A stretch of DNA of 64,000 bases from Acidihalobacter aeolianus. GTDB lineage: Bacteria > Pseudomonadota > Gammaproteobacteria > DSM-5130 > Acidihalobacteraceae. Both the position numbers and the translations under genes were made by a program. The notes below the pieces were generated by a model. It saw only the letters and a list, made by a program, of their open reading frames with translations, did not search any database and had not been told where the DNA came from. Location of the stretch: the NCBI RefSeq assembly GCF_001753165.1, contig NZ_CP017448.1, positions 391,183 through 455,182 of the forward strand, written 5' to 3'. Shown piece after piece: positions 1 through 12,066 of this stretch (the stretch's first letter is position 1; the number at the start of each line of letters is the position of its first letter).

Positions 1-997
1 GCAGGTCTTCGTCCTTGATGAAAATGCAGGCATCCACGCTGTCGAGGATCACGGCGAGCTTGGCCTCCGTGATCTGTAGGTGGCGGCCCTGTGCCAGTAC
101 CTGGCGTCGCTGCAGCCACATGGTGACGAGCGCCAGTACCAGCAGCAGATTAAGCAGACCCACGCTCCACCAGACGGAGGCCGGAATATGGGTTTCGCCG
201 ACCGCGGCCTTCCAGTGTTCCAATATCCGGTAATAGGGCGACTCGGGTGTGGTGATCCACTGGCCGAGATAGAAATCGATGGCCTCAAGCAGGTCCCGAT
301 TGGTTCCCTTGGGGACCGCGAAATAAAGCTGGCTGGGTTGGAAGATGATCGGTGTGGCCTTGAGGCCGTAGCGCCGTGCTGCGATGTCACCGAAGAAATA
401 ATTCGTGGCCACGGCGTCGATATTGCCCTGTGCTGCTTGGGCAAATGCTTGGTCGAGACTATCCAGGGGTACGATGCCGGCCTTGCGCACACCGAAATCG
501 TGCAGCATCTGGCGCAGATAGCGCTCCTGGCTGGAATCGGCGAGCACGCCGATCCGTTTACCGACCAGATCGTGCACCGTGACGATCATCACGTGGGGGT
601 TGCGGTAAAGTTCGGACCAGCCATGCAGCGCGGGGATTGAGCCGAAATCGAGAAATCTGGCGCGTTCCTCGTTGTAGGTAACGTCCGGCATCAGATCGAT
701 TTTGCCTTCGCGAAGCTCCTGCAGACACTTGCGCCATGTGCAGGCCACCGGCTGTACCTGCCAACCCTCGCGGTCGGCAATGGCATATAGCAGGTCACCG
801 AAGATGCCTGAAATTCGACCGTTCTCAATGAATATCTTGGGTGGGTTCTCATAGACGCCGACCCGAATCATGCGCCCTGCGCAGGCATCTTGGCTGTTCA
901 GCCAGGTGAATAGCGCCAGACAGGCGATGAGGAGTGGCCGCCAATAGCGCAGTGCGAATTCGCGATGGCCTTGCCCCTGGGGAAGATTACGACGCAT
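1..997 (-). CDS. Periplasmic-binding (SBP family 3) membrane sensor protein, C-terminus cut by window edge
   Basis: Translating the minus strand from the ATG at 997 gives an open frame that runs off the left edge, so only about 332 residues are visible. It has an N-terminal hydrophobic segment (about residues 20-38, ending near DACAG), then a bacterial extracellular solute-binding family 3 domain (opening RMIRVGVYENPPKIF, later GKIDLMPDVTYNEERARF), a transmembrane helix near residue 285, and the start of what looks like a PAS domain (EAKLAVILDSVDACIFI). This architecture is typical of sensor diguanylate cyclases, EAL proteins or histidine kinases; the output domain lies outside the window. 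Probable role: a periplasmic ligand sensor signalling into the cytoplasm. Confidence 0.8.
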   Translation of the reverse strand, partial: MRRNLPQGQGHREFALRYWRPLLIACLALFTWLNSQDACAGRMIRVGVYENPPKIFIENGRISGIFGDLLYAIADREGWQVQPVACTWRKCLQELREGKIDLMPDVTYNEERARFLDFGSIPALHGWSELYRNPHVMIVTVHDLVGKRIGVLADSSQERYLRQMLHDFGVRKAGIVPLDSLDQAFAQAAQGNIDAVATNYFFGDIAARRYGLKATPIIFQPSQLYFAVPKGTNRDLLEAIDFYLGQWITTPESPYYRILEHWKAAVGETHIPASVWWSVGLLNLLLVLALVTMWLQRRQVLAQGRHLQITEAKLAVILDSVDACIFIKDEDL

Positions 998-1268
998 GGA
1001 TGCTCCCGGTTCAGGGTTGGGCGCCGTTATTCGGTGCGCCAGCAAGCTTCCCAGACGGTTGATTGTCGCTCAGGAAATTTATAACAAATTCTTATTGTTG
1101 GAGTATAGCGTCTGCGAGGAACCGGGGCTGCAATCGGCGACCGTGAGATTGCCCATTTGCCTGGCGATTTGGGTTGTTGGGTATTAGTCTCAGAAGAGAA
1201 TTAAGGAGGGTGTCTCGATCAGGCCGGCGTCTGGGGTCTGCGAATTCGCTTCTCCGGCGGAGACAAGA

Positions 1269-2821
1269 ATGAGACTGAGCTTCAAGTTCGGCCTGGTGGT
1301 GGTTGTGGCCGCCTGCGTGACGGCAGGGGTGCTGGGCGCCTTGAGCTATCGCACCATGAGCAACGTGCTCCAGGAAGATGCCATCAATAGCCAGCTGGCA
1401 GCGTCTCATGGGATTCTCAACAAGGTCGATGATGCTCTCGATCGTGCGCATCCTGACCGAGGATGCATTTCTCAAACTGTATGTCACCTTCCCCGTCGAG
1501 CGAACGTCCAGTAACACCCTGCTGCTGAGCCAGGAATTGGCCGATCGTGCCGAGTACACCGGACCCTGGGACGGTCTAGAGGTGTTCGACCGACAGGGCG
1601 ACAAGCTGCTGAGCGCCGGTCAGGTGCAACAGGGCGGAGGTAATGTGCTGGATACCCTCTACGCCTCGGCATTTCGTCGGGCCCTGGGCGGAGAGACGTT
1701 CGGTGGCCTGCTGCGTCGCCGGACCAAGAACGGCGAGCCGATTCTGGTATTCGCTGCCCCGATTCGTGCCGAACAGGAGAAAAAGCCTTCACCCAGTGGG
1801 ATGGAGGTAGAGGATCCCGTGACCGGAGTGATAGTGGCGCTATATCACTGGCCTGCCATAGCCGGCATGCTCAAGCACGGTTTTCGCACCGGGGATATTT
1901 ATCTGTTCGACCGCGCTGGTGATGTCCTTGCTAGCTACGCACCCAACATGGGGCAACAGCCGCATACCCATACGGATGAGCATGCGGCGATCCAACGCAG
2001 ACTGGCGAGTTCCGGCGAAATCGAGGTTGTGCATCTGGTGCATCATGACGACCGCGCGATGCTCGCGACGCACGTCATCCAGAGCCCTGCCGTCTACCCT
2101 TCACTGGGCTGGGGTGTGGCGATCGAGCAACCCGAGGACGTGATCTTCGCTCCCGCTCGCCGGTTGGCAGGATGGAGAAAAATTGCTGCTGCCCGGCGAT
2201 TTCCTCCCGGTCGCCGAGGATACCGGACTGATTCTGCCGCTAGGCGAATGGGTGCTCGATCAGGCCTTTCGGCAGACGCGTGCATGGCATGAAGCGGGCG
2301 TTCCGCTCAAGGTGGCGGTCAATCTTTCGGCCCGCCAACTGTGGCACAGTGGAGTTGCTGATCGCATTGTCGAGGTGATTGAGCGCACCGGCGTGGACAG
2401 CCGCTACGTCGAGTTGGAAATTACCGAAAGCGTGATGGGCCAAGATCCGCAGCACATGGAATCCGTGGTGCAGTCCTTCCATACCGCCGGTTACAGCATC
2501 GCCCTGGACGATTTCGGCACCGGATATTCCTCGCTCAGCCGTTTGAAGTCGTTGCCCATCGACACGCTCAAGATCGACCGTTCCTTCGTCGACGGCGTGC
2601 CCGGCGACAACGACGATGACGCCATCGTGGTGGCCACGGTGCAGCTCGCGCACAGCCTCGGTCTGCGCTCGCTGGCCGAGGGCATCGAGACCCAGGCGCA
2701 GTGCGACTGGCTGCGCGCGCAGGGCTGCCGTTACGGCCAGGGATTCTTGTTCAGCAAACCCGTCACGGCCGAGGAGATCGCCGACCTGTATTTCCGCGAG
2801 GCGCTCTGCCGGGATGCCTAA
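1269..2821 (+). pseudogene. Decayed membrane sensor with EAL domain (frameshift plus internal deletion)
   Basis: A membrane-sensor gene is broken into three frames. The first frame (from 1269) encodes an N-terminal membrane helix and the start of a periplasmic sensor domain up to about NKVDD. The reading then continues one frame over, from about 1440 (RILTEDAFLKLYVTF), through a double-Cache-like periplasmic domain ending near 2160. The third frame begins in the middle of an EAL phosphodiesterase domain (DGEKLLLPGDFLPVAEDTG) and continues normally to 2821, with DDFGTGYSSL and LKIDRSF. The second transmembrane helix, any HAMP or GGDEF domain and the EAL signature itself are missing, so the junction near 2165 is an internal deletion as well as a frame change. 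No complete c-di-GMP enzyme can be made. Confidence 0.75.
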
Positions 2822-2830
2822 GGGGGTCTA

Positions 2831-3613
2831 CTAGTCGTAGAACCCGGGAAACGGCTTGCGCGAACGCCAGAAGGCCATGTCGTGGTTGGGCCATAGCACG
2901 GCGCCGGTCTCCTGCGCCGTGCGCTTGAGTTTGCGGATGCTCGCGACCGCCATGTCCTCGCGGTCCTGCCAGCACAGCCCCGGCGCGATCTCGTCCTCCA
3001 GGTTCTCGGTGAGGTCGGCCGCGTCGCCGGCAAGAATGATCGGCGGGCCCTTGGGCAGCTCGACGTAGAGCGACATGTGTCCGGCGGTGTGGCCGGGGCT
3101 TTCGATGGCGCGCACGCCGGGGGCGAGTTCGTATTCGCCGTCCGCGTAGCGCCAGCGGTAGTCGCCGGCGAAATCGTCCTGGAAGTAGGCCTCGTCGGCC
3201 TGCGCGCGCGCCGCCTCCCATTCGCGCCGGTGCACGTGGATTTCCGCGCCGCAGACCTCGCACAGCCCGCCGGCGTGGTCGAAGTGCAGGTGACCGACGA
3301 ACACGAGGTCGATGTCGGCGGGGGCGAGCCCGAGACGCGCGAGCCGGCTCGGCAGGCGGTCCTCCTCGCGCATCTCCGGCGGTCCGAACGGAAAGGCCGC
3401 ATGGTCGTAGTAGCGCGCGCGCCGCGCGGGATCGCTGAGCTTGCCGTAGTCACAGCCGACGTCGTACAGGATGCGGCCCTGCGGCGTCTCGATCAGGTAG
3501 GCGAGGATGGGTGCCTCGATGAAGATCCCATGCCCGCGGTTGCGCGTTGACAGGGTCTTCTCGTAGCGATGGATGCCGGTCAGCAGCGGGGCGAGTCGGA
3601 TGCTGCGGGTCAT
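2831..3613 (-). CDS. Metallo-beta-lactamase-fold hydrolase (lactonase-like)
   Basis: The 260-residue protein carries the MBL metal-binding signature HLHFDHAGG, a second-shell His in ESPGHTAGH, an Asp in LAGDAADL and a late His in WPNHDMAF, the pattern of the AiiA/AttM lactonase group. The start is the ATG at 3613, because the upstream extension of the frame is only antisense to the next gene. The ATG overlaps the stop codon of the upstream isochorismatase-like gene by 4 nt, so the two are translationally coupled. It is the last gene of the riboswitch-controlled operon. The substrate is unknown: a lactone or a cyclic amide product of the pathway is possible, but quorum-signal hydrolysis cannot be excluded. 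Confidence 0.85.
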   Translation of the reverse strand: MTRSIRLAPLLTGIHRYEKTLSTRNRGHGIFIEAPILAYLIETPQGRILYDVGCDYGKLSDPARRARYYDHAAFPFGPPEMREEDRLPSRLARLGLAPADIDLVFVGHLHFDHAGGLCEVCGAEIHVHRREWEAARAQADEAYFQDDFAGDYRWRYADGEYELAPGVRAIESPGHTAGHMSLYVELPKGPPIILAGDAADLTENLEDEIAPGLCWQDREDMAVASIRKLKRTAQETGAVLWPNHDMAFWRSRKPFPGFYD

Positions 3614-4260
3614 GCGTCGTCTCCGGGGTGCTCGGTGCGCCAGGCGCGCAGGACGGTGTCGGTATCGGCGACCGCGCCGAACACGCCGCCTTCCCCGCGG
3701 ATCATCGCGAGGGCGGCCGTGTGCAGCGCGGGGTCGGCCGCCGCGCAGGCGTCGGCGACGGTGGTGCAGCGGTAGCCGAGATCGACGGCCGCGCGCAGGG
3801 TGGAGTGTACGCAGACGTCGGTGGTCACGCCGGCGATCACCAGCCGGTGGATGCCGGCGGCCGCGAGGTGCCGGTCGAGATCGGTGGCGTGGAAGGCGCT
3901 GTAGCCGGGCTTGTCGATCACCGTTTCGCCGGGCAGCGGCGCCAGTTCGTCCACGATGTCCTGGCCGTATTCGCCGCACACCAGCAGCCGGCCGAGCGGG
4001 CCGGGATCGCCGACCGGCGCGCCCGCCGCCGCGCAGCGGTCGCGCTTCGCCGGGGTAAGGTCGGCGAGATCGGGGCGGTGGCCCTCGCGGGTGTGCACCA
4101 CGGTCAGGCCCTGTGCCCGCGCCGCGTCCAGCAGGCGAGCGATGTGCGGGATGGGCGCGCGCAGGCGCGCGACGTCGAGCCCGGCCTGCGCGGCGTAGCC
4201 GCCCGGCTCGCAGAAGTCGCGCTGCATGTCGATCACCAGCAGGGCGATGTCGGCGGCCAC
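3610..4260 (-). CDS. Isochorismatase-like cysteine hydrolase
   Basis: The 216-residue protein has the full isochorismatase-superfamily triad: Asp11 (VIDMQRDF), the Lys in VIDKPGYSAF near residue 118, and the nucleophilic Cys in GVTTDVCVHST near residue 152. Members with this triad and size are amidohydrolases such as biuret hydrolase, ureidoacrylate amidase, N-carbamoylsarcosine amidase and nicotinamidase. Given the creatininase-like gene 13 nt upstream and the guanidine-type riboswitch of the operon, an amidohydrolase acting on a carbamoyl or ureido compound is the best inference. It overlaps the downstream MBL gene by 4 nt. The exact substrate cannot be read from sequence. Confidence 0.87.
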   Translation of the reverse strand: MAADIALLVIDMQRDFCEPGGYAAQAGLDVARLRAPIPHIARLLDAARAQGLTVVHTREGHRPDLADLTPAKRDRCAAAGAPVGDPGPLGRLLVCGEYGQDIVDELAPLPGETVIDKPGYSAFHATDLDRHLAAAGIHRLVIAGVTTDVCVHSTLRAAVDLGYRCTTVADACAAADPALHTAALAMIRGEGGVFGAVADTDTVLRAWRTEHPGDDA

Positions 4261-4273
4261 GCGGCGGGTCCGG

Positions 4274-5038
4274 TCACGCGAAGGCCGCGGCGACCGCCTG
4301 CGCGAGGCCGCCGCAGACCGCCTCGGCCAGCAGGGCGCCCTTGGCGGCGCTGGCGCCGCGCGCCGAGGACAGCACGCCGGAGGGCGGCACGCGCTCGGTC
4401 TCGGGCGGGTAGAGGTCGTAGGGCGGGAATTCGGCGGGGCCGTCGTCGGGAATGCGGTCGGTCCACACCAGGTCCGGGTGGAAGTGCAGCATCAGCGAGG
4501 TTTCGATGACGGCGGCGTGCTCCAGGGCGAAGCCGGGAAAGCCGTCGGGGAACACCTCGCCGAGCACGTCCTCGGTGCAGAAATCCCAGTATTCGGTGCG
4601 CAGCACGCGCAGGCCGCAGTCGCGGCCGAGGTCGCGCAGGGCGAGATCGATGCCCTCGATCAGGAACCACTGGTTCTCGTAGTGGCCGTCGACGAGGGCG
4701 AGCTTGCGCACGCCGTGACGGGCGAACTCGCGGATCACGTCGCGCGCGAGCTGGCTGAGGTGGTCGCCGTCGAGGCTGGTGGTGCCGGGAAAATGCTGGC
4801 CGCCGCCGCAGCGCGGCTGCGACTTGTAGCCGTAGGCCAGCGCGGGGGCGACGATGCCGCCGCAGCGGCGCGCCGCCTCGCAGGCGACCGCGGTGGAGAG
4901 CATCGCATCCACCCCCAGCGGCAGGTGCGGCCCGTGCTGTTCCAGCGACCCGCAGGGCAGGAACACCACCGGATCGTCGGTCTCGACGCGGCGGCGGTAC
5001 TCCACCCAGCTCATGCGTTCCATGCGGACTTCGCTCAT
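4274..5038 (-). CDS. Creatininase-family amidohydrolase
   Basis: The 254-residue protein matches the creatininase / creatinine amidohydrolase fold: the metal-binding signature GSLEQHGPHLPLGVDA near the N-terminus, DGHYEN in the middle and EHAAVIETSL later. Family members open cyclic amides (creatinine), or hydrolyse formamides or guanidino-derived amides, using Zn or Mn. The ATG at 5038 gives the usual N-terminus; the longer open frame upstream only runs antisense through the dehydrogenase gene. It sits 17 nt downstream of the SDR gene and 13 nt upstream of the isochorismatase-like gene. A guanidine-responsive leader upstream makes a guanidino-type substrate plausible (inference). Confidence 0.87.
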   Translation of the reverse strand: MSEVRMERMSWVEYRRRVETDDPVVFLPCGSLEQHGPHLPLGVDAMLSTAVACEAARRCGGIVAPALAYGYKSQPRCGGGQHFPGTTSLDGDHLSQLARDVIREFARHGVRKLALVDGHYENQWFLIEGIDLALRDLGRDCGLRVLRTEYWDFCTEDVLGEVFPDGFPGFALEHAAVIETSLMLHFHPDLVWTDRIPDDGPAEFPPYDLYPPETERVPPSGVLSSARGASAAKGALLAEAVCGGLAQAVAAAFA

Positions 5039-5055
5039 CGGTTTCGGCTCCGGGG

Positions 5056-5808
5056 TCAGGTCATCAGTGCGCCGCCGTTCGGCCCCAGCGTCTGTCCGCA
5101 GTAGAACGAGGCGAGCGGCGAGGCGAGGAAGACGACGCTGGCGGCGATCTCCTCGGGCTGGCCGAGGCGGCCGAGGGGAATGTCCGTTTCGCGGGCGATC
5201 ACCTCGGGGCTCATCAGCGAGGGGTCGAGCATGGCCGTGGCGACGGGGCCGGGCGCGACCGCGTTGACGCGGATCGTGGGCGCGAACTCGCGCGCCAGCG
5301 AGCGGGTGAGCCCGATCACGCCGGCCTTGGCGCTGGTGTAGGCGGCGTAACCGGCGCGGCCGAGATAGCCCAGCTCCGAGGCGACGTTGACGATGCAGCC
5401 GCCGCCGCGGGCCAGCATGTCCGGCAGGGCGGCGCGGCAGCACAGGAACACGGACTTGAGGTCGGTGCCGAGTACGCGGTCCCAGTCCGCCTCGTCCATG
5501 TCGAGGAAGGGGCGTTCGAGGATGATGCCGGCGTTGTTGACCAGGATGTCGATGCCGTCGAGCGCGGCCACGACCTTGTCGATCATTGCCCCGACCTGGG
5601 CGCCGTCGGAGACGTCCGCCTCGCAGGCGATGGCGCGCGCGCCCAGCGCGCGCAGCCGGTCGACCACCTCATCGGCCTCGGCCGCGCGGTCTAGGTGGTT
5701 GACCGCCACCCGCGCGCCGGCCTCCGCGAGGGCCAGCGCGGTGGCCCGGCCGATGCCGCTGGCGGCGCCGGTGACCAGGGCGGTCCTGCCGCTCAGGTCG
5801 ATCTGCAC
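5056..5808 (-). CDS. Short-chain dehydrogenase/reductase (FabG-like)
   Basis: The 250-residue classical SDR has the cofactor motif TGAASGIG at residues 14-21, the NNAG motif, a catalytic Ser in IVNVAS and the YxxxK pair in YAAYTSAK, followed by the PG segment (APGPVATAM). It should catalyse NAD(P)(H)-dependent oxidation or reduction of an alcohol or ketone in the cytoplasm. Although FabG-like, it is not in a fatty-acid cluster: it starts 1 nt after the desaturase-like gene and is followed 17 nt later by the creatininase-like gene. A step in oxidative breakdown of an alkylated nitrogen compound is a reasonable guess. Confidence 0.9.
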   Translation of the reverse strand: MQIDLSGRTALVTGAASGIGRATALALAEAGARVAVNHLDRAAEADEVVDRLRALGARAIACEADVSDGAQVGAMIDKVVAALDGIDILVNNAGIILERPFLDMDEADWDRVLGTDLKSVFLCCRAALPDMLARGGGCIVNVASELGYLGRAGYAAYTSAKAGVIGLTRSLAREFAPTIRVNAVAPGPVATAMLDPSLMSPEVIARETDIPLGRLGQPEEIAASVVFLASPLASFYCGQTLGPNGGALMT

Positions 5809-5809
5809 G

Positions 5810-6841
5810 TCACACCGCCGTGAGGAAGGAGACGCCGACCGCGCCGACGAAGCCGTCGGCCCGCCCCGGACCTTCGCCGACCGTGCCGTAGTCGCCGTCG
5901 AGCATGCGGGCCATGCGATTGCGGTGATAGGTGCGCAGCAACTCGCGCATCGGCAGCACCTGCGGGTCGGACGCGCCGTACAGATCGCGGTGCAGCGCCG
6001 GCAGGCGGAACCAGGGCACGCTGGCGCGCGCGTGGTGGGCGTTGTGGTAGACGAAGTTGAGGGTCAGCAGGTTGAGCCAGGGGTGCGCGACCGACACCAG
6101 ATTGGAATAGGTGTTGCGGTATTCGTACTCGCGGTCGCGAGCCGGCATCTCGGGCGGCTTGCCGCTGTCGAGCAGCGGATAGGCCTCGTAGGTGTGCTGG
6201 AAGGCGTCGACGAAGCGCAGCACGCTGAGAAACAGCAGGTAGGCGAGGGCGTACAGCCACAGCGCGCGAGGCGCGTAGAAGCCGAGCGCGGCGAACAGCG
6301 CGAGGCGGATCGCCAGTACGCGCAGCACGCGTCCGCGTTCGCTGCGGCGTTCCGCGGAGATGAACGGCAGTGCGATGACGAAGCCGTGCATGAGCAGCTC
6401 CACTGCCGGTACGTACAGCCATTCCAGGCCGAACACGAGCCCGCGCAGCGGCGCCGGCAGGCGGCGCAGGAAGCCGCGGTAGTCGAAGGTGATGATGTCC
6501 GCACGGTCGGCGTGGTGGCGCAGATGCTTGCGGCGCAGGCTGTCGAAGGAGGCGTAGCAGGCGCCGGTGATCCAGGCCATGATCGCCCCGAAGCGTTCGT
6601 TGGTCGCGCGTGCACGGAACACCGTCATGTGCGCGAATTCGTGGATGAAATAGGCCGCGATCACCAGGGTGTGTGCCGTCAGCAGCACGCCGAGGGCGGC
6701 GAGCAACGGCTCCGGTTGCGTGAGCAGCCAGACGCCGAGCGCATAACCCAGGGTCGCATAGGCGAGGAAGGCCCAGGTCGCCAGGGTGCCGCCGGGTTCA
6801 CGCGGCGCCAGCGCCGCGAGTCTCGTGGTCCAGGTTTGCAT
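5810..6841 (-). CDS. Membrane fatty-acid-desaturase/hydroxylase-fold di-iron protein
   Basis: The 343-residue membrane protein has the three histidine boxes of the membrane di-iron superfamily: HEFAH (about residue 67), HLRHH (about residue 106) and HNAHH (about residue 271), separated by hydrophobic segments that would form four helices. Such enzymes desaturate acyl chains or hydroxylate alkyl groups using O2 and reducing equivalents. The neighbours (solute-binding protein upstream, SDR 1 nt downstream, amidohydrolases further on, and a guanidine-type riboswitch leader) make a catabolic hydroxylase for an alkyl-substituted nitrogen compound as likely as lipid desaturation. That assignment is inference; the di-iron fold is clear. 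Confidence 0.85.
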   Translation of the reverse strand: MQTWTTRLAALAPREPGGTLATWAFLAYATLGYALGVWLLTQPEPLLAALGVLLTAHTLVIAAYFIHEFAHMTVFRARATNERFGAIMAWITGACYASFDSLRRKHLRHHADRADIITFDYRGFLRRLPAPLRGLVFGLEWLYVPAVELLMHGFVIALPFISAERRSERGRVLRVLAIRLALFAALGFYAPRALWLYALAYLLFLSVLRFVDAFQHTYEAYPLLDSGKPPEMPARDREYEYRNTYSNLVSVAHPWLNLLTLNFVYHNAHHARASVPWFRLPALHRDLYGASDPQVLPMRELLRTYHRNRMARMLDGDYGTVGEGPGRADGFVGAVGVSFLTAV

Positions 6842-6872
6842 GGTCGTCCTCCGAATGGACCGTGCCGCCGCC

Positions 6873-7874
6873 TCAATGGCCGGCGGCGATGGCCTCCACG
6901 AAGTGGGGGTACAGCGTCTTGGCGAGGTCGGGCATCTTGTGCATCGTGCCGTTGGCGATGAGGATGCCGCCGATCACCTTGCCGCTGGTATAGAACGAGT
7001 CGATGGCCTTGGACGGCTTGAAGTTCATCACCGCCTGCGCCGGGGTCGGGTTGTGGATGCCGTCGAGCTGGCTGGCGACCTCGTCGGGCTTGATGCCCAT
7101 GGATTCGGCGATATACACCGCGGCCTTCTTCGGGTGGGCCTTCATGTAGGCCAATCCGTCGTAATACGCCTCGACCATGCCCTTGACCTCGGCCTTGTGC
7201 TTGACGATGTAGCTGTGCTTGAACACCAGCACGTCGGTGATCAGCCCCGGCGCCTTGCGACTGGAGAAGAGCACGTGGAAGCGCTTGCCGCCGTCGGCCT
7301 TGACCACCGAGGAGACGCTGGGTTCGTAGGTCACGCCGACCTTGACGTTGCCGCCGATCAGGGCCGCCGGTACCGCGCCGGGGTCCATGTTCACCGAGTG
7401 CACGTCCTTGAGGCTCATGCCGTTCTTCTGCAGCGCGTAGGCGAGCAGGAAGGCGGACGGCGAAAGGGCGTTGTAGGCGACGTTCATGCCGCGGATCTGC
7501 TTGACGCTGGTGATGTCGTCGGTGGAGACCATGGCGTCGGCGCCGCTGGAGTAGTCGATGGGCAGCGCGACCTGCAGATCCCAGCCCTTGGCGGCGCCCG
7601 GCAGTACCTGATCGTAGGTCAGGGTGGCGCCGTCGATGGAACCGCCCTCGACCGCCGCCGGCATGGTGGCGTTGTCGGAGAAGTTGGTGAACTTGACCTT
7701 GACGCCATGTTTCTCGAAGGCGTGGATGTGTTCGGCCACGTAGAGCGGCGCATAGCCGATCCAGACCACCGTGCCGATGCTGACAGTCGGCATGGCAGAG
7801 GCGGTGCCGCCGGCGAGCGCCGAGGCGGCAAGCAGGCAACCCAGGGCAAACTTGATCGTCGGTTTCGTACTCAT
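6873..7874 (-). CDS. ABC-type substrate-binding protein of the nitrate/sulfonate/taurine (NMT1/SsuA-TauA) group
   Basis: The 333-residue protein begins with a Sec signal peptide (about residues 1-27, ending GTASA) and continues as an NMT1/THI5-like periplasmic binding protein (VSIGTVVWIGYAPLYVAEH, later PAALIGGNVKVGVTYEP). It should capture a small organic nitrogen or sulfonate compound in the periplasm. It is the first gene after the guanidine-type riboswitch and terminator, so it is the immediate regulatory target. No permease or ATPase gene lies in the operon, so the membrane part of the transporter must be elsewhere or shared. SBPs of this group are recurrent targets of guanidine-I riboswitches in other bacteria. 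Confidence 0.88.
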   Translation of the reverse strand: MSTKPTIKFALGCLLAASALAGGTASAMPTVSIGTVVWIGYAPLYVAEHIHAFEKHGVKVKFTNFSDNATMPAAVEGGSIDGATLTYDQVLPGAAKGWDLQVALPIDYSSGADAMVSTDDITSVKQIRGMNVAYNALSPSAFLLAYALQKNGMSLKDVHSVNMDPGAVPAALIGGNVKVGVTYEPSVSSVVKADGGKRFHVLFSSRKAPGLITDVLVFKHSYIVKHKAEVKGMVEAYYDGLAYMKAHPKKAAVYIAESMGIKPDEVASQLDGIHNPTPAQAVMNFKPSKAIDSFYTSGKVIGGILIANGTMHKMPDLAKTLYPHFVEAIAAGH

Positions 7875-7901
7875 CGATGCTTTCTCCGTTATGGTTGGCC
7901 C

Positions 7902-7955
7902 AAAAAAAGAAAAGCCCGGGGAGGAATACGTTCGTATTCGCTCTCCCGGGCTTTT
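7902..7955 (-). terminator. Expression-platform terminator of the guanidine-type riboswitch
   Basis: Read on the minus strand, AAAAGCCCGGG pairs with CCCGGGCTTTT across an inner stem (GAATACG / CGTATTC), and the hairpin is followed by TTCTTTTTTT. This is a strong intrinsic terminator between the aptamer and the start codon of the substrate-binding protein at 7874, so it should be the switch's decision point. Confidence 0.9.
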
Positions 7956-7960
7956 ATCCC

Positions 7961-8056
7961 GCCGTGTAGCCCCGCATCCGGGGCCGGCGACTCTCGGTCC
8001 AGGCCCCGTGGGTACGGGCGGAACCCTAGTCGCCTTTAATGTGTGTTTTCGACGGC
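7961..8056 (-). promoter_or_regulatory. Guanidine-I (ykkC/yxkD-type) riboswitch aptamer
   Basis: The minus strand carries the two strongly conserved blocks of the ykkC class: ACTAGGGTTCCG (plus 8019-8030) and TGGACCGAGAG (plus 7991-8001). The expected helices can be drawn: closing stem GCCGT/ACGGC (8052-8056 with 7961-7965), inner stem GGCGACT/AGTCGCC around the conserved blocks, hairpin CCCGT-ACCC-ACGGG, and hairpin GCCCCG/CGGGGC. An intrinsic terminator follows. ykkC subtypes bind guanidine (type I) or ppGpp, PRPP and nucleotides (type 2). The downstream substrate-binding protein and creatininase-like hydrolase favour guanidine, and no amino-acid or purine synthesis genes follow. In this class ligand binding normally prevents termination (ON switch). 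Confidence 0.85.
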
Positions 8057-8304
8057 CTGCCTGTGGCTGTGTCCGTCGCTTGAATGCTGTGTGCGGTATT
8101 CCTCAGCGCTTGTCGTGTGTACGTAACCCTGCATGATCGGTGCCAGCTGGCGGACGTTCGCGACCTGTCGGCGTATCTTGTTGAAATCCTATCGATTTGC
8201 TCGGATTTTCGGTTGCGGCGTCATGGCGCCTGCGCGCGCGCGTATGCTTCGTGCCGGGGCGCGGCCGCCGCGCATGCCTCGCTGCGGTGCGCCGAGCTCG
8301 CCTC
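8057..8304. other. Intergenic leader between the oxoprolinase gene and the riboswitch
   Basis: This stretch of about 250 bases must hold the minus-strand promoter of the riboswitch operon, because the upstream oxoprolinase gene ends at 8305. I could not identify a convincing -35/-10 pair by eye and see no coding frame that resembles a protein. Confidence 0.4.
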
Positions 8305-11901
<3,597 letters not shown>

Positions 11902-12066
11902 GGGCCTTCGATCCTGCTCGCAGCGGTGGATGACGGCAGGGCGACGGCCCGCCTCGGCAAGCGAAGGATTATACGTGGACGCTTGCGCGCAATCGCCTCA
12001 CATGCCGTGCGTACACATTCCCGCAGGGCTTCGATAAGCTGTGGGTCTGCGCTTACGGAGTCCGCG

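Noticed and set aside
5387-6961. Plus-strand open frame of 524 codons
   Set aside because: It is the complement of the SDR and desaturase genes, both with intact motifs. The translation is Arg/Ala/His-rich and featureless.
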